Shown here: positions 28,501 to 41,406 of the stretch, piece by piece | How the letters are laid out: the number at the start of each line of letters is the position of its first letter | Position numbering within the stretch: the stretch's first letter is position 1 | Origin: Polynucleobacter nymphae | GTDB taxonomy: Bacteria; Pseudomonadota; Gammaproteobacteria; Burkholderiales; Burkholderiaceae | Direction of reading: 5' to 3' | Assembly (NCBI RefSeq): GCF_018882155.1 | Contig: NZ_JACVPA010000001.1 | Location: 186,001-250,000 of the forward strand | Length of the DNA: 64,000 bases | The notes under the pieces: model-generated | Told to the model about the DNA's origin: nothing | What the model saw: only the letters and a program-made list of their open reading frames with translations | Database searches by the model: none | Program-made: the position numbers and the translations under genes

Positions 28501-29582
28501 TTGCAGTACTTCGTAAGCTTAATCTAAGCGCATTCAGTCACGTCATTGGCAAACCCAATACCAATGGACGTATTGAGATCTGGCGTGATGCTAAAAACAT
28601 CTTCGCAGAGCCACGTGAAACTCTACAAAAGATGTGGACTAATACCAGCTATCAAATAGCGCGCTTACGTGATAACCCAGCTTGCGCTGATAGTGAATTT
28701 GCTCTCTTAGATAAATTGTCTGATACAGGCATGTCCCCAAAGCTGACTTTTGATGTTGCAGAAGATATTGCTGCTCCCTTTATTCAGAAGAATATACGTC
28801 CTAAAGTGGCAATTCTGCGCGAGCAAGGCGTTAACTCCCATGTAGAAATGGCCTATGCCGTTAACTGGGCTGGCTTTGATAGCTATGACGTCCATATGTC
28901 CGATCTTTTAAGCGGCAGGGCAAAGCTTGATGACTTTAGGGGCTTGATCGCTTGCGGTGGTTTTAGTTATGGTGACGTACTTGGTGCTGGCGAAGGTTGG
29001 GCAAAAACCATCCTCTTTAATCAACAACTCCGAGATCAGTTCTCAACATTCTTTAATCGACAAGATAGTTTCGCTTTAGGTGTATGCAATGGTTGCCAGA
29101 TGATGAGCAATCTATCTGGAATTATTCCTGGTGCACAGGCTTGGCCGAAATTTACGCGTAATCAATCAGAACAATACGAAGCCCGTTTAGTGATGGCGGA
29201 AGTACTTGCTTCACCTTCGATCTTTACGCAAGGTATGGAGGGTAGTCAATTACCAATCGCCATAGCGCATGGTGAGGGTTTTGCTAATTTCAGCCAGCAG
29301 GGCAATCTGGATCAATTACAACAGCAAGGTTTGATGACATTACGTTTTGTTGATCATGAGGGTAAGGCAACTGAAACCTACCCAATGAACCCTAACGGCT
29401 CCCCGGGCGGATTAACTGGTGTAACCACGCCTGATGGCCGCTTTACGGTCATGATGCCGCACCCAGAGCGAGTATTTCGTGCTGTGCAGATGAGCTGGTG
29501 CCCGCCTGAGTGGTTGAATACTCCTGATGGTGCGAGCCCCTGGTTACGCTTATTCCGTAACGCGCGTCGTTGGGCTCAGTAG
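25581..29582 (+). CDS. purL: Phosphoribosylformylglycinamidine synthase PurL (large, fused form)
   Basis: Fourth step of purine synthesis: FGAR plus glutamine and ATP give FGAM. It has 1333 residues, the single-chain proteobacterial form. N-terminal PurS-like region (1-about 150), linker, two AIR-synthase-type halves (signatures [42 protein letters not shown]), then a C-terminal class I glutaminase with Cys1169 in GVCNGCQMM and His1294/Glu1296 in MPHPERVF. A perfect TATAAT sits 6 nt before the ATG. Confidence 0.97.
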   Translation: MSFFHFLPGANALSSFRQQRLLASLAAQGIELNSMEAQYLHFIWSEKALSPQDQEVLASLLTYGQPFTGTNSKQGAVVIPRLGTVSPWASKATDIARQCGLNVLRIERGARFSWKAKKTLSAAQEKIVLAAVHDRMTEAIIQSADEANALYQTLEDRPLSRIVVLEQGRAALDKANQELGLALSDDEVDYLTENFIRLKRNPSDVELIMFAQANSEHCRHKIFNSSWTIDGDDQERSLFAMIRNTHQLHPEGTIVAYSDNSAVMVGCESETWVPQGDDHRYEKDTRLVHTLMKVETHNHPTAIAPFPGASTGAGGELRDEGATGVGGRPKAGLTGFSVSNLNIPGTDLPWENEKYGKPERIATPLQIMIDGPLGGAAFNNEFGRPILGGYFRVFEQTLEGTRRGYHKPIMIAGGIGSIDSIHTAKKAIQAGHLLVQLGGPGMRIGMGGATGSSVATGTNTADLDFDSVQRGNPEMERRAQEVINACRAMGQKNPIVSIHDVGAGGLSNAFPELADGAGLGAKFKLRSVPLEESGMSPAEIWCNESQERYVLAIEAKDLALFKSLCERERCPFAVVGEATTERQLQLSDSKQSLGADAAMPIDMPMEVLLGKPPRMHRDVQRVAQQFNELNVTDADLAQSIAWVLQQPTVASKSFLITIGDRTVGGLNARDQFVGPWQVPVADCAVTLMDYKGYRGEVMSMGERTPLAVIDAPAAARMAVGEAITNLLAADIHHLGDVKLSANWMAACGSPGEDAKLYESVKAVGMELCPALEISIPVGKDSLSMATAWQDAGQDKKVVAPVSLIISAFASVQDVRKTLTPQLKLKEHDGVVLDTELILIDLGRGKNRMAGSILAQVLNQSGKIAPNLDHPEDLKNLAAAIIELRKENKLLAYHDRSDGGLLACIAEMAFSSHCGVSINVDMIAVDASQEPDYGDAKNWAEQVSGRRHEQTMRALFSEELGAVIQVRKADRDAVFAVLRKLNLSAFSHVIGKPNTNGRIEIWRDAKNIFAEPRETLQKMWTNTSYQIARLRDNPACADSEFALLDKLSDTGMSPKLTFDVAEDIAAPFIQKNIRPKVAILREQGVNSHVEMAYAVNWAGFDSYDVHMSDLLSGRAKLDDFRGLIACGGFSYGDVLGAGEGWAKTILFNQQLRDQFSTFFNRQDSFALGVCNGCQMMSNLSGIIPGAQAWPKFTRNQSEQYEARLVMAEVLASPSIFTQGMEGSQLPIAIAHGEGFANFSQQGNLDQLQQQGLMTLRFVDHEGKATETYPMNPNGSPGGLTGVTTPDGRFTVMMPHPERVFRAVQMSWCPPEWLNTPDGASPWLRLFRNARRWAQ

Positions 29583-29602
29583 TTAGTGCACTCCAAGCAG
29601 CT

Positions 29603-30364
29603 ATGTTGATGGAACCAGTCACCTTCTCCGAGAGCGGAGGAATACGTTATCTTCATTTTGGCACTGAGTTAATTCAAGGGGCGATGCGTATACGAGACCC
29701 TAATGAAATTTATCTTGAGTACAACCAGCAAATGATGGCCTGGCTATTATTTTTAGAAACCAAACCTGGCATGCGGGCATCTCAATTGGGGCTTGGAACT
29801 GGGGCCTTAACAAAATTTACCCACCTCCATTGCCCAGCCGTGAAATCAACCGTAGTAGAACTAAACCCTGCCGTGATTGTGTCGGCAAGAACTATGTTTG
29901 CAATGCCAGATGATGATCGTAGGCTAGAAACACTTCAGACAGATGCTAAGAAATTTGTGAAGAGCCCTCAATACAAAAACACCTTTGATGCAGTCCAAGT
30001 TGATTTGTATGATGCGATTTGTGATGGCCCATCAGCAAGTTCTTTGGAGTTCTATAAGGGCTGCTACAACATCCTCAAAGAACCCGGTGTTTTGACGGTG
30101 AATCTATTTTCACGCCATAAGAGTTTTAAGATCAACCTCAAAAATATCTGCGAAGCGTTTGATAATCGCGTACTGTTATTTCCAGAGTCCCATGATTGCA
30201 ATGTAGTGGCCATTGCCTTTAAAGGCCCAAAGCTAGAGGCAGAGTGGAGGGATGTTTCAGCTCGCGCAAAACTGATTAAAGAGAGAACAGATCTACCAAC
30301 TAATAAATGGGTATCTGGCATTAGTCGTGAAAATGCTCGGCAGGAATTAAAGTTGTCCATATAA
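29603..30364 (+). CDS. Spermidine-synthase-like methyltransferase-fold protein
   Basis: Rossmann-fold protein of the polyamine aminopropyltransferase type, 253 residues from ATG 29603 (a longer frame from TTG 29570 overlaps purL). The nucleotide-binding motif is GLGTGALTKF where true SpeE has GGGDG, and the following acidic strand VVELNP and VDLYD loop fit the fold. The usual YHE substrate motif is replaced by IYLEYNQ. No speD lies nearby. I therefore call it spermidine-synthase-like and not a proven SpeE; it could act on another amine or be a related methyltransferase. Followed by a strong terminator at 30381. Confidence 0.7.
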   Translation: MLMEPVTFSESGGIRYLHFGTELIQGAMRIRDPNEIYLEYNQQMMAWLLFLETKPGMRASQLGLGTGALTKFTHLHCPAVKSTVVELNPAVIVSARTMFAMPDDDRRLETLQTDAKKFVKSPQYKNTFDAVQVDLYDAICDGPSASSLEFYKGCYNILKEPGVLTVNLFSRHKSFKINLKNICEAFDNRVLLFPESHDCNVVAIAFKGPKLEAEWRDVSARAKLIKERTDLPTNKWVSGISRENARQELKLSI

Positions 30365-30380
30365 GAAAATTGGACGAGAA

Positions 30381-30406
30381 AAAAGGCGATCAATTGATCG
30401 CCTTTT
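30381..30406. terminator. Bidirectional intrinsic terminator
   Basis: A perfect 26-nt palindrome: left arm AAAAGGCGATCAA, right arm its exact complement ending in CCTTTT. A- and T-tracts flank both sides, so it can end both the spermidine-synthase-like gene (plus) and acnB (minus), which converge here. Confidence 0.85.
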
Positions 30407-30445
30407 CTTATTCCACACATCTAAAAATATGCCGAAACCTTCTCT

Positions 30446-33031
30446 TTAGATCGTTACAGTATCAGCAACATCACTAAATGACTTGATCTTGTCAAAGTTC
30501 ATATAACGATAGACTTCAGCAGATTTAGCATTGAGTGACTCTACTTGCTCGAGATACTCTTTGGGAGTCGGCAGGCGACCCAAGAGGGCAGCTACGGAGG
30601 CTAGCTCTGCAGAAGCCAAATACACTCGGGTATCAATACCTAAACGGTTTGGAAAATTCCGGGTGGATGTCGATACCGCTGTAGAGCCCTTACGCATCTG
30701 CGCTTGGTTACCCATACACAGTGAACATCCTGGCGTTTCCATGCGGGCACCTGTGCGACCCAAAATGCCGTAGTAACCCTCTTCAGTGAGAACCATTTGA
30801 TCCATCTTGGTTGGAGGCGCAATCCATAAGCGCGTAGGAATATCAGTCTTACCCTCTAATACCTTACCAGCAGCACGGAAGTGGCCAATATTAGTCATGC
30901 ATGAGCCGATAAAGACTTCGTCAATCTTCTCGCCAGCAACTTCAGAGAGGAATTTCACATCATCTGGATCGTTAGGGCAGGCCAAGATAGGCTCTTTGAT
31001 TTCGTTCATATCGATTTCAATGATTTCTGCGTAGTCGGCATTGGCATCCGCTTTTAGTAACTCCGGCTTAGCGATCCAAGCCTCCATCGCTTTGATTCGG
31101 CGACCTAAAGTACGCTTGTCTTCGTAACCGTTAGCAATCATCCATTTCATCAAAGTGATATTGGACTGCATGTACTCAATGATAGGTTCTTTGTTCAATT
31201 GAACGGCGCAACCACCAGCAGAGCGTTCCGCGGAAGCATCAGACAATTCAAATGCTTGCTCAACTTTGAGGTCTGGCAAGCCTTCAATTTCTAAAATACG
31301 GCCAGAGAAAATATTTTTCTTTCCTTGCTTGGCAACCGTCAACAAACCTTTTTTGATGGCATACAAAGGTATGGCATTAACTAAGTCACGTAATGTAATG
31401 CCTGGCTGCATCTTGCCTTTGAAGCGAATCAATACAGATTCAGGCATATCTAAAGGCATCACGCCAGTAGCTGCAGCGAAAGCAACTAAACCAGAGCCAG
31501 CAGGGAATGAAATACCAATTGGGAAGCGGGTATGGCTATCGCCACCGGTACCGCAGGTATCAGGTAATAACAACCGATTTAACCAACTGTGAATCACGCC
31601 ATCACCAGGACGTAATGCAACACCACCACGATTGGTCATAAATGCCGGCAACTCATGGTGAGTGCGTATATCAACTGGTTTTGGATATGCCGAGGTATGG
31701 CAGAAGGATTGCATGACCAAGTCAGTAGAGAACCCTAAGCAAGCTAAATCTTTTAATTCATCACGAGTCATCGGACCGGTGGTATCTTGCGACCCAACGG
31801 TAGTCATATGTGGCTCACAGTAGGTGCCAGGACGAACGCCTTGACCCTCTGGTAAGCCACAGGCGCGACCAACCATCTTCTGCGCCAAGCTAAAACCTTT
31901 CTTGTTATCAGGAGGACTTACTGGCACACGGAATTCAGTAGAGGCCGGTAAACCAAGAGCTGCACGCGCTTTAGCAGTTAGGCCACGACCCACGATCAAT
32001 GGGATACGACCGCCAGCACGCACTTCATCAAAAATCACGGGGGACTTCAGAGAGAAAGTAGTAATTTCTTTACCATCTTTCAGAGCCTTGCCTTCATATG
32101 GGCGTAATTCAATCACATCACCCATATTCATTTGATTGACATCGAGCTCAATTGGCAATGCACCAGCATCTTCCATCGTATTAAAGAAGATTGGTGCGAT
32201 CTTGCTGCCTAAGCAAACACCGCCGAAGCGTTTATTTGGAACAAAGGGAATGTCTTTACCAGTCCACCACAGCACCGAATTCGTTGCTGACTTACGTGAA
32301 GAACCAGTACCAACAACGTCCCCCACATAAGCGATTTGATTGCCTTTTTTCTGCAGCTCTGCAATTTGCTTCATCGGACCGCGAACACCGGTCTCATCAG
32401 GCTCAATTCCAGTGCGTGGATTTTTTAACATCACAGTTGCATGCAAGGGAATGTCTGGACGACTCCATGCATCCGGTGCTGGAGATAAGTCATCGGTATT
32501 CGTTTCACCAGTCACTTTAAACACTGTGAGTTTCAGACTTTCAGGTACAGCAGGGCGGCTAGTAAACCATTCAGCATCGGCCCAACTCTGCATTACAGAC
32601 TTGGCATTAGCATTACCTTTTTCAGCCAGTTCTTGAACATCATGAAAGTAGTCAAACATCAATAACGTTTTCTTAAGGGCGCTAGCAGCAGCTGCCCCAC
32701 ACTCGGCATCAGCCAGGAGCTCAACTAAAGGCTTGATGTTGTAACCACCAAGCATCGTGCCTAATAGTTCAGTCGCTTTTACACGAGAAATCAAAGGTGA
32801 TTTTTCTGTACCCTTTGCAATAGCGTCTAAAAATTCTGCCTTTACTTTTGCCGCCTCATCAACGCCAGCAGGTACACGATTTGTAATGAGCTCTACAAGT
32901 TCAGCCTCTTTGCCGGCTGGTGGATTTTTTAACAATTTGACCAGCTCAGCAGTCTGATCCTTGGTTAAAGGGAGGGCTGGTATACCAAGAGCTGCACGTT
33001 CAGCAGCAATGGTGTTATAGGCTTCTAACAT
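30446..33031 (-). CDS. acnB: Aconitate hydratase B
   Basis: [4Fe-4S] enzyme converting citrate to isocitrate in the TCA cycle; in some bacteria the apo-form also binds mRNA. It has 861 residues, as in E. coli AcnB. The N-terminal HEAT-like domain (1-about 160) precedes the swivel domain, the domain order specific to AcnB. Cluster ligands are visible in [10 protein letters not shown] and [14 protein letters not shown] lies about 6 nt before the ATG. A TATAAT at 33099-33104 (minus) may be its promoter, giving a leader of about 60 nt. Confidence 0.97.
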   Translation of the reverse strand: MLEAYNTIAAERAALGIPALPLTKDQTAELVKLLKNPPAGKEAELVELITNRVPAGVDEAAKVKAEFLDAIAKGTEKSPLISRVKATELLGTMLGGYNIKPLVELLADAECGAAAASALKKTLLMFDYFHDVQELAEKGNANAKSVMQSWADAEWFTSRPAVPESLKLTVFKVTGETNTDDLSPAPDAWSRPDIPLHATVMLKNPRTGIEPDETGVRGPMKQIAELQKKGNQIAYVGDVVGTGSSRKSATNSVLWWTGKDIPFVPNKRFGGVCLGSKIAPIFFNTMEDAGALPIELDVNQMNMGDVIELRPYEGKALKDGKEITTFSLKSPVIFDEVRAGGRIPLIVGRGLTAKARAALGLPASTEFRVPVSPPDNKKGFSLAQKMVGRACGLPEGQGVRPGTYCEPHMTTVGSQDTTGPMTRDELKDLACLGFSTDLVMQSFCHTSAYPKPVDIRTHHELPAFMTNRGGVALRPGDGVIHSWLNRLLLPDTCGTGGDSHTRFPIGISFPAGSGLVAFAAATGVMPLDMPESVLIRFKGKMQPGITLRDLVNAIPLYAIKKGLLTVAKQGKKNIFSGRILEIEGLPDLKVEQAFELSDASAERSAGGCAVQLNKEPIIEYMQSNITLMKWMIANGYEDKRTLGRRIKAMEAWIAKPELLKADANADYAEIIEIDMNEIKEPILACPNDPDDVKFLSEVAGEKIDEVFIGSCMTNIGHFRAAGKVLEGKTDIPTRLWIAPPTKMDQMVLTEEGYYGILGRTGARMETPGCSLCMGNQAQMRKGSTAVSTSTRNFPNRLGIDTRVYLASAELASVAALLGRLPTPKEYLEQVESLNAKSAEVYRYMNFDKIKSFSDVADTVTI

Positions 33032-33098
33032 GGTGTTTCCTATGAGGTAAATGTGTTCTATAGAAAGGCTAATTGGGAATTCTCTCCCGAATCACTTC

Positions 33099-33104
33099 AT
33101 TATA
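33099..33104 (-). promoter_or_regulatory. Candidate acnB -10 box
   Basis: TATAAT on the minus strand, 67 nt before the acnB ATG, in an AT-rich gap. No clear -35 match was found at 16-18 nt, so this is a partial promoter call. Confidence 0.4.
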
Positions 33105-33208
33105 GTTGCTTATTTAAGTCTTATATAAGAGTTTAAAACCCTTAAATATTGCGTTTATTGGGTGAAATTCTGTTCAATAGGGGGGTTATCAGTCAACTTT
33201 CACCAAAA

Positions 33209-33397
33209 TTAGATGATTTGCTCATCCTTTAATGCCCAAACGAGTGCAACTACCCATCCAATCAGGGACCAACCCAAAAAGAGGTTCAGTGCAAAAATGG
33301 CCCCGCTATTAGCCCTTTTTCGATTAAACGCAATTGCAAAGGGTAGGAAGTAAAAGAGGGACAGAATCGTAATTAAAATGGCAAAAAGAAGTCGCAT
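33209..33397 (-). CDS. Small membrane protein of the superinfection-immunity (Imm) family
   Basis: 62 residues, two transmembrane helices (about 3-22 and 34-56) with a short basic loop NRKRANSG between them and the motif LNLFLGWSLIGWVVALVWAL. This pattern fits PF14373, named after phage T4 Imm but widespread as a small inner-membrane protein in bacterial chromosomes. A role in phage exclusion here is not shown. It lies 5 nt after the DUF2147 gene on the same strand and is probably cotranscribed. Confidence 0.75.
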   Translation of the reverse strand: MRLLFAILITILSLFYFLPFAIAFNRKRANSGAIFALNLFLGWSLIGWVVALVWALKDEQII

Positions 33398-33402
33398 GAG
33401 GT

Positions 33403-33852
33403 CTATCTCTCCCTAGTCCAAGTTTGTGTTCTACCTAGCAATGGAATGCCTATATAGGCTCGTAAATCGAGCTTATTACCTTGATCCGTCAGGTAGATTG
33501 AGGCCCGATAAATTTCACCATCATCAGGATCCAATATTTTGCCGCCAGAGTAAGTCTCAGAAGTCTTTCTCAATCCGGTCAGGATTTCCATACCAACAAC
33601 AGGCTTTCCTTTACGGGCATCAGTGCATTTTTCACATGTTGGAAGGGCGCTAGGATCCAATAATTTAGTCACCACACCTGAAAAAAGGCCATTTTTCTCC
33701 GAAATGAGAACGATAGCAGCCGGCTGATTCATCTCATCATCAAATGTCTTCCAAGATCCTGTAATAGCGTCATTAGTCTGAGATTTGAGATTGCCAGCCC
33801 CAAAGAGCAGGACGATCGCTAAAAATAAGTGGTTCAGAAGTGTATTTTTCAT
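33403..33852 (-). CDS. Exported DUF2147 family protein
   Basis: 149 residues from ATG 33852: a signal peptide (MKNTLLNHLFLAIVLLFGAG) and one DUF2147 domain with ITGSWKTFDDE, a CEKC pair (PTCEKCTDARKGKP), MEILTGL and the terminal TQTWTR. DUF2147 proteins are periplasmic or secreted lipocalin-like proteins of unknown function. The ORF could start further upstream at 33924, but the signal peptide supports 33852. Divergent from pyrG. Confidence 0.8.
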   Translation of the reverse strand: MKNTLLNHLFLAIVLLFGAGNLKSQTNDAITGSWKTFDDEMNQPAAIVLISEKNGLFSGVVTKLLDPSALPTCEKCTDARKGKPVVGMEILTGLRKTSETYSGGKILDPDDGEIYRASIYLTDQGNKLDLRAYIGIPLLGRTQTWTRER

Positions 33853-33906
33853 GAATTTAGGCCATATTACCCCTTTTGGATTTCTGTAATTCCCAGTCTC
33901 TGTCGT

Positions 33907-33912
33907 TATAAT
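33907..33912 (+). promoter_or_regulatory. Candidate pyrG -10 box
   Basis: TATAAT 25 nt before the pyrG ATG. The -35 region is poor (CTGTAA at about 17 nt spacing). Confidence 0.4.
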
Positions 33913-33934
33913 TACTTTTTCCAACAGAGCTTAA

Positions 33935-35599
<1,665 letters not shown>

Positions 35600-35608
35600 G
35601 AGGAACTT

Positions 35609-36472
35609 ATGAGCTCATTTCAACTATGTGGTTTTAATGTTGGCCTAGACCAGCGTTTCTTCTTAATCGCTGGTACATGTGTCATTGAATCTGAGCAATC
35701 AGCTATTGATGTTGCTGGCCAATTAAAAGAAATTACGAGTAACTTAAAGATCCCATTTATCTACAAATCTTCATTTGATAAAGCGAATCGCTCTTCTGGA
35801 AATTCATTCCGTGGCTTGGGAATGGAGAAGGGTCTAGAGATATTGGCTAAAGTTAAAAAACAAGTCGGCGTCCCAATTTTGACTGATGCCCATGATATTA
35901 GTGAGATCGAGGCAGTATCTGAGGTAGTTGATGTAATTCAAACCCCCGCTTTTTTATGCAGACAAACCGATTTCATTAGAGCTTGCGCTCAAAGTGGTAA
36001 GCCAGTTAATTTCAAGAAAGGCCAGTTCCTTTCGCCTCATGAAATGCTCAATGTGATTGAGAAGGCCAGGGCGGCTGCTAAAGAAGTGAATCTTCCTGAT
36101 CAATTTATGGTTTGTGAGCGCGGCGCTTCATTTGGTTATAACAACCTGGTTTCTGATATGCGAAGCCTAGCGATCTTGCGCGAAGCAAATGCACCCGTTG
36201 TTTTTGATGCGACCCATTCGGTGCAATTGCCTGGTGGACAAGGTACAGCTAGCGGTGGTCAGAGGGAATTTATACCTGTATTGGCTCGCGCGGCAGTTGC
36301 CGTTGGTATCAGCGGCCTGTTCATGGAAACACATCCAGATCCATCCAAAGCTTTATCTGATGGACCTAATGCAGTGCCCTTGCAGCGGATGAAAGAGTTA
36401 TTGGAATCACTGCTTGCGATTGATACAGTAGTGAAAACTAGAGGTCCATTTTTAGAAAGTAGCTTTAAATAA
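35609..36472 (+). CDS. kdsA: 3-deoxy-8-phosphooctulonate synthase (KDO-8-P synthase)
   Basis: Condenses PEP and arabinose-5-phosphate for the KDO sugar of lipopolysaccharide. It has 287 residues. Family motifs: [47 protein letters not shown] and [24 protein letters not shown] lies about 5 nt before the ATG. Starts 9 nt after pyrG, so cotranscribed. Confidence 0.97.
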   Translation: MSSFQLCGFNVGLDQRFFLIAGTCVIESEQSAIDVAGQLKEITSNLKIPFIYKSSFDKANRSSGNSFRGLGMEKGLEILAKVKKQVGVPILTDAHDISEIEAVSEVVDVIQTPAFLCRQTDFIRACAQSGKPVNFKKGQFLSPHEMLNVIEKARAAAKEVNLPDQFMVCERGASFGYNNLVSDMRSLAILREANAPVVFDATHSVQLPGGQGTASGGQREFIPVLARAAVAVGISGLFMETHPDPSKALSDGPNAVPLQRMKELLESLLAIDTVVKTRGPFLESSFK

Positions 36473-36492
36473 ATTTACAGAAAATTTATTAA

Positions 36493-37812
<1,320 letters not shown>

Positions 37813-37833
37813 AACTCAAACGATCTATTTGTT

Positions 37834-38163
37834 ATGCGGATAGTCATCTACTCTATGCTGTTATTGCTCATAGCAATTCAATACCCACTTTGGCTGGGAA
37901 AGGGTGGATGGCTTAAGGTTTATGAAATGGAAAAACAAGTAGAACTGCAAGAGGCTAAAAATAGTCTTTTGGCTCTTCGTAATGCCAAGCTAGCTGGCGA
38001 TGTGAAAGATTTAAAAGATGGTACGCGTGCGATTGAGGAGCGCGCCAGGGCCGAACATGGCTTAGTCAAAGAAGGTGAGTTTTTTGTGCAGATCTTGCCT
38101 ATTGATAAGGCCGCCGCAGCTCCTGCAGATGATGGCATCAAATCAACTACCACTAAGCAATAA
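37834..38163 (+). CDS. ftsB: Cell division protein FtsB
   Basis: Bitopic divisome protein that with FtsL and FtsQ controls septal peptidoglycan synthesis. It has 109 residues. One transmembrane helix (about 1-20) ends at a YPLW motif, then a GKGGW turn, a coiled coil (about 28-65), and the conserved RAIEERARAEHGLVKEGEFF. Position directly after eno is highly conserved. The C-terminal tail beyond about residue 95 is low-complexity. Confidence 0.93.
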   Translation: MRIVIYSMLLLLIAIQYPLWLGKGGWLKVYEMEKQVELQEAKNSLLALRNAKLAGDVKDLKDGTRAIEERARAEHGLVKEGEFFVQILPIDKAAAAPADDGIKSTTTKQ

Positions 38164-38166
38164 AGT

Positions 38167-39132
38167 CTAGTGGCCGCTAGATGGTGGTCTTGTAGCGTCA
38201 CTGAGTAAATCTGTCTTAAAGACTTGTAAACAGTCTACAGCATCAAACCGATAAGGCTTGGCACAAAACTCGCAGACAGTCTCGACTGCACCTTGTTCAG
38301 CCAGTATTCCCTGAACCTCTTCTTCGCCAAGCATACGCAATACATCTGCAACTTTATTGCGCGAGCAGCGACAAGAAAAACGGATCTGGCGTGGCGAAAA
38401 GCTGCGCACCCCATTCTCTGTAGACTCTTCTAGAAATAATCGCCTCAAAATGGTTTCAGGAGCAAGAGTGAGAAGCTCTTCATTAGTGATGGTTTCACCT
38501 AAGGTCTGGATGCGAATCCATCCTTCAGCTGCATTTTGCGAATCAAGGTGCACATGACCGCCTGAGTCAGGCATGCGTTGCAATAAGAGGCCGCCGATAT
38601 GAGTATCGTTTGAGGCTAACCAGATTCGAGTCTCTAATTGCTCCGACTTTTGCATATAAAGGCCAATAGCTTCAGCAGCGCTAGATACTGGTTTGATAAC
38701 ACCGCCATGCTGCTCCTGGAGCGCAACAATCCCTTGATAGGGTGGCTGACCTGGCTCACGATCTGATGGGTCTAGTGTGATGACGAGCCTGCCAGAGTTA
38801 CCTGCATCTAATAATTCACCGAGGCTAGCATGAGGCGCAATTTCTGATGGATCTACAGAGAGCTTAACAGTAGCTCTCATAGATAAATCAGACTTACATT
38901 CAACTACTAGAAGCTGGATTGGGCCTTTGCTTTGAGCCTGAATAATCAAGGTGCCATCAAACTTTAGGCTGGCGCTTAAAAGCGTGGCTGCACCCACAAA
39001 ATCTCCTAGGATACGGCGGACTGCAGGTGGATCGTCACGGCGTTCTAAAACCGCCTGCCAAGCAGTACTAATGGAAACGATTTCCCCGCGAACAGGGGCT
39101 CCATCACAGACAAATACCAGTAATTCATTCAT
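38167..39132 (-). CDS. hslO: Redox-regulated chaperone Hsp33
   Basis: Holdase activated by oxidative unfolding. It has 321 residues. The C-terminal zinc redox switch shows Cys254-x-Cys256 (FSCRCSR) and Cys287-x2-Cys290 (CEFCAKPY), the family pattern. The N-terminal core has VRGEIVSIS and the LLxASLKFDG segment. Converges with ftsB (3 nt between stops) and diverges from gltX. Confidence 0.95.
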   Translation of the reverse strand: MNELLVFVCDGAPVRGEIVSISTAWQAVLERRDDPPAVRRILGDFVGAATLLSASLKFDGTLIIQAQSKGPIQLLVVECKSDLSMRATVKLSVDPSEIAPHASLGELLDAGNSGRLVITLDPSDREPGQPPYQGIVALQEQHGGVIKPVSSAAEAIGLYMQKSEQLETRIWLASNDTHIGGLLLQRMPDSGGHVHLDSQNAAEGWIRIQTLGETITNEELLTLAPETILRRLFLEESTENGVRSFSPRQIRFSCRCSRNKVADVLRMLGEEEVQGILAEQGAVETVCEFCAKPYRFDAVDCLQVFKTDLLSDATRPPSSGH

Positions 39133-39159
39133 AGGGCAAAGTATCCACGTTTTTGAATT

Positions 39160-39189
39160 TTGCCGTCAATTAGTCTGACCTGAGATAAT
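39160..39189 (+). promoter_or_regulatory. gltX promoter, predicted leaderless
   Basis: TTGCCG (39160-39165), 18 nt, GATAAT (39184-39189), with TG one base before the -10. The hexamer ends 7 nt before ATG 39197, so the RNA should start at or within a base or two of the ATG. Confidence 0.5.
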
Positions 39190-39196
39190 ACAAATT

Positions 39197-40594
39197 ATGC
39201 ATATTCGTACACGTTTCGCCCCAAGTCCCACGGGCTTCATTCATTTAGGTAATCTCCGCAGTGCTCTCTATCCATGGGCCTTTGCACGCCATAATCATGG
39301 CGACTTCATCCTGCGGATTGAAGATACTGATCTTGAGCGCTCTACCCAAGAAGCAGTGGATGTGATCATTGAAGGCATGGCTTGGTTAGGACTTGATTTG
39401 GATGAAGGTCCAATCTACCAAATGCAGCGCATTGATCGCTATCGTGAAGTAGTCAAGAAAATGGTCGATGCTGGGCTTGCATACCCTTGCTATATGAGCG
39501 AAGAAGAATTGAATAAGCTTCGTGATCAGCAAATGGCCAATAAAGAAAAGCCGCGTTATAACGGCTTGTGGAGACCTGAACCAGGCAAAACATTGCCAGC
39601 AGTTCCGGCAGGTATTGAGCCAGTGATTCGCTTTAAAAACCCCATTGGTGGATCTGTGATTTGGGAAGACGCTGTTAAAGGGAAGATTCAGATTAGTAAC
39701 GATGAGCTTGATGATCTTGTGATTGCTCGCCCAGACGGCACACCAACCTATAACTTTTGCGTTGTAGTAGATGACATGGATATGAATATCACCCATGTCA
39801 TTCGGGGCGATGATCATGTCAATAACACTCCTCGTCAAATTAATATCATGCAGGCATTAGGTGGTAATCCGCCTATCTATGCGCATCTACCTACGGTCCT
39901 TAATGACTCTGGCGAGAAGATGAGTAAGCGTAATGGCGCTATGAGCGTGCGTGATTATCAGAAAGCAGGCTACCTTCCTGAAGCGATCTTGAACTACTTA
40001 GCTCGCTTAGGGTGGTCGCATGGCGATGCTGAAGTATTTACAAAAGAGCAGTTTGTAGACTGGTTTGATTTAGAAAGCCTAGGTCGCTCACCAGCCCAAC
40101 ATAATCCAGAAAAGTTGCTTTGGTTAAATCATCAATACATTCAGAATACAGCTCCAGCGAAATTAGCGGAGATGACCAAACCCTTTGCCCATGAACTTGG
40201 CATTGATACAGAGAATGGCCCAGACTTTGCTCAAGTGGTAGGTCTATTAAAAGATCGAGCCAATACTTTGATTGAGATTGCGGAAGGAGCAAAGCTATTT
40301 TATTTACCAGCACCAGATCACAAGATAGAGCAGATAGCAGAAAATATCCCAACCTCTATTGTTCCCGTATTAAAAGATTTGATTGAGACACTTAGGAATT
40401 CAGATTCAACAAAAGAAGCTTACGCTGCGGCTTTCAAACAAGTCTTAGCAAAACATCAACTTAAAATGCCTGCGCTAGCGATGCCTGTTCGTTATGCATT
40501 ATTTGCTACAACTCAGACCCCGGCGATCGATTCTGTGCTGGTGGTATTGGGCCGGGATGAGGTACTGAAAAGGCTCTCCAAGGTAGTCCAGTAG
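39197..40594 (+). CDS. gltX: Glutamyl-tRNA synthetase
   Basis: Charges tRNA-Glu; one such tRNA lies 190 nt downstream. It has 465 residues. Class I signatures: HLGN at 16-19 (HIGH) and KMSKR at 241-245. The start [13 protein letters not shown] is at the normal family position. There is no Shine-Dalgarno before the ATG and a -10 box ends 7 nt upstream, pointing to a leaderless message. Confidence 0.96.
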   Translation: MHIRTRFAPSPTGFIHLGNLRSALYPWAFARHNHGDFILRIEDTDLERSTQEAVDVIIEGMAWLGLDLDEGPIYQMQRIDRYREVVKKMVDAGLAYPCYMSEEELNKLRDQQMANKEKPRYNGLWRPEPGKTLPAVPAGIEPVIRFKNPIGGSVIWEDAVKGKIQISNDELDDLVIARPDGTPTYNFCVVVDDMDMNITHVIRGDDHVNNTPRQINIMQALGGNPPIYAHLPTVLNDSGEKMSKRNGAMSVRDYQKAGYLPEAILNYLARLGWSHGDAEVFTKEQFVDWFDLESLGRSPAQHNPEKLLWLNHQYIQNTAPAKLAEMTKPFAHELGIDTENGPDFAQVVGLLKDRANTLIEIAEGAKLFYLPAPDHKIEQIAENIPTSIVPVLKDLIETLRNSDSTKEAYAAAFKQVLAKHQLKMPALAMPVRYALFATTQTPAIDSVLVVLGRDEVLKRLSKVVQ

Positions 40595-40599
40595 GCAAT

Positions 40600-40629
40600 T
40601 TGCGCACATGCACAAAAATAGGCTAAAAT
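40600..40629 (+). promoter_or_regulatory. Candidate promoter of the tRNA-Ala/Glu/Asp cluster
   Basis: TTGCGC (40600-40605), 18 nt, TAAAAT (40624-40629), 43 nt before the first tRNA. Confidence 0.5.
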
Positions 40630-40672
40630 CTTGGATTGTTTTGAGTGTTTTGCAGGTTTATTGTGGGATTTC

Positions 40673-40748
<76 letters not shown>

Positions 40749-40783
40749 AACATTCAAGATTGCAACAAATAGAAGTAGTCCAG

Positions 40784-40859
40784 GTCCCCATCGTCTAGAG
40801 GCCTAGGACATCACCCTTTCACGGTGAGTACGGGGGTTCGAATCCCCCTGGGGACGCCA
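40784..40859 (+). tRNA. tRNA-Glu (anticodon UUC)
   Basis: 76 nt with encoded CCA. Acceptor arms GTCCCCA and TGGGGAC pair fully. The anticodon region CACCCTTTCACGGTG reads TTC. Confidence 0.96.
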
Positions 40860-40910
40860 GATATTCTGGTGGCAGTAAAATGTAGTGTGATGTTTTTCTC
40901 GATGTATTTT

Positions 40911-40987
40911 GGAGCGGTAGTTCAGTTGGTTAGAATATCGGCCTGTCACGCCGAGGGTCGCGGGTTCGAGTCCCGTCCGTTCCGCCA
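40911..40987 (+). tRNA. tRNA-Asp (anticodon GUC); integration site of the downstream island
   Basis: 77 nt with encoded CCA. Acceptor arms GGAGCGG and CCGTTCC form five Watson-Crick pairs and two G-U wobbles. The anticodon region CGGCCTGTCACGCCG reads GTC. Its last 24 nt plus one following base recur exactly at 42546-42570. Confidence 0.96.
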
Positions 40988-40988
40988 A
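40964..40988 (+). repeat. Left attachment repeat (25 bp) inside tRNA-Asp
   Basis: Starts GTTCGAGTCCC and ends CCGCCAA; covers the T-arm, acceptor 3' strand and CCA of tRNA-Asp. Identical to 42546-42570. Confidence 0.75.
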
Positions 40989-41040
40989 ATGTTTCTTTAG
41001 AATCAATTACTTACAGCATTATATTGATTTTAAATTTATC

Positions 41041-41078
41041 AAAACACCTCAACCTGGAATACAGTTTGAGGTGTTTTT
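41041..41078 (+). terminator. Intrinsic terminator after the tRNA cluster
   Basis: 12-bp stem AAAACACCTCAA / TTGAGGTGTTTT with a 13-nt loop, followed by T and CTTT. It lies inside the proposed island. Confidence 0.75.
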
Positions 41079-41106
41079 CTTTATATTCATCAAGTTACAA
41101 TTTTCG

Positions 41107-41117
41107 GTTCGAGTCCC
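41107..41117 (+). repeat. Partial third copy of the attachment core
   Basis: GTTCGAGTCCC, the first 11 bases of the 25-bp repeat, preceded by CG as in a tRNA T-arm. The following bases (CATTGCTACG) do not match tRNA-Asp. Confidence 0.4.
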
Positions 41118-41233
41118 CATTGCTACGTCGATCTCAATAAAATATCTTGAATCAAAGGATTAAAAATCCTTTTGCCAATGGCTCAATAGTAACGTGCTAC
41201 TAAGAAAAACTAAAACTACCTTCGGATAGTTTT

Positions 41234-41344
41234 ATGATGACTAAAGAGTGCTTACCGCCTCTGGCTAGTGTAAAGAATGCAATTGATAAGTTAGAGCAAC
41301 TGGGCTCCTTAAAGCAACAGGAATTAATTACTCGGGATAAGTAA
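41234..41344 (+). CDS. Possible 36-residue ORF or gene remnant
   Basis: Opens with MMTKECLPPLAS and continues as a charged helix with KLEQLGSLKQ. Composition looks protein-like, but no ribosome-binding site stands out and I recognise no family. It may be the rest of a deleted island gene. Confidence 0.2.
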   Translation: MMTKECLPPLASVKNAIDKLEQLGSLKQQELITRDK

Positions 41345-41406
41345 AATGCCAAATAAACAGAAATATTAAAGAGTCTGTGATTTGGATGAATATGATTGGT
41401 ATAAAA

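Larger units (their letters stand above)
40989..41406. other. Largely non-coding stretch after tRNA-Asp
   Basis: About 420 nt holding a clear terminator (41041-41078), a partial T-arm-like repeat (41107-41117), an imperfect hairpin at about 41212-41233 and a possible 36-codon ORF (41234-41344). The rest is AT-rich with nothing recognisable. Confidence 0.6.

Noticed and set aside
39386..39838. 150-codon antisense ORF inside gltX
   Set aside because: Entirely opposite a conserved synthetase; no ribosome-binding site or recognisable domain.
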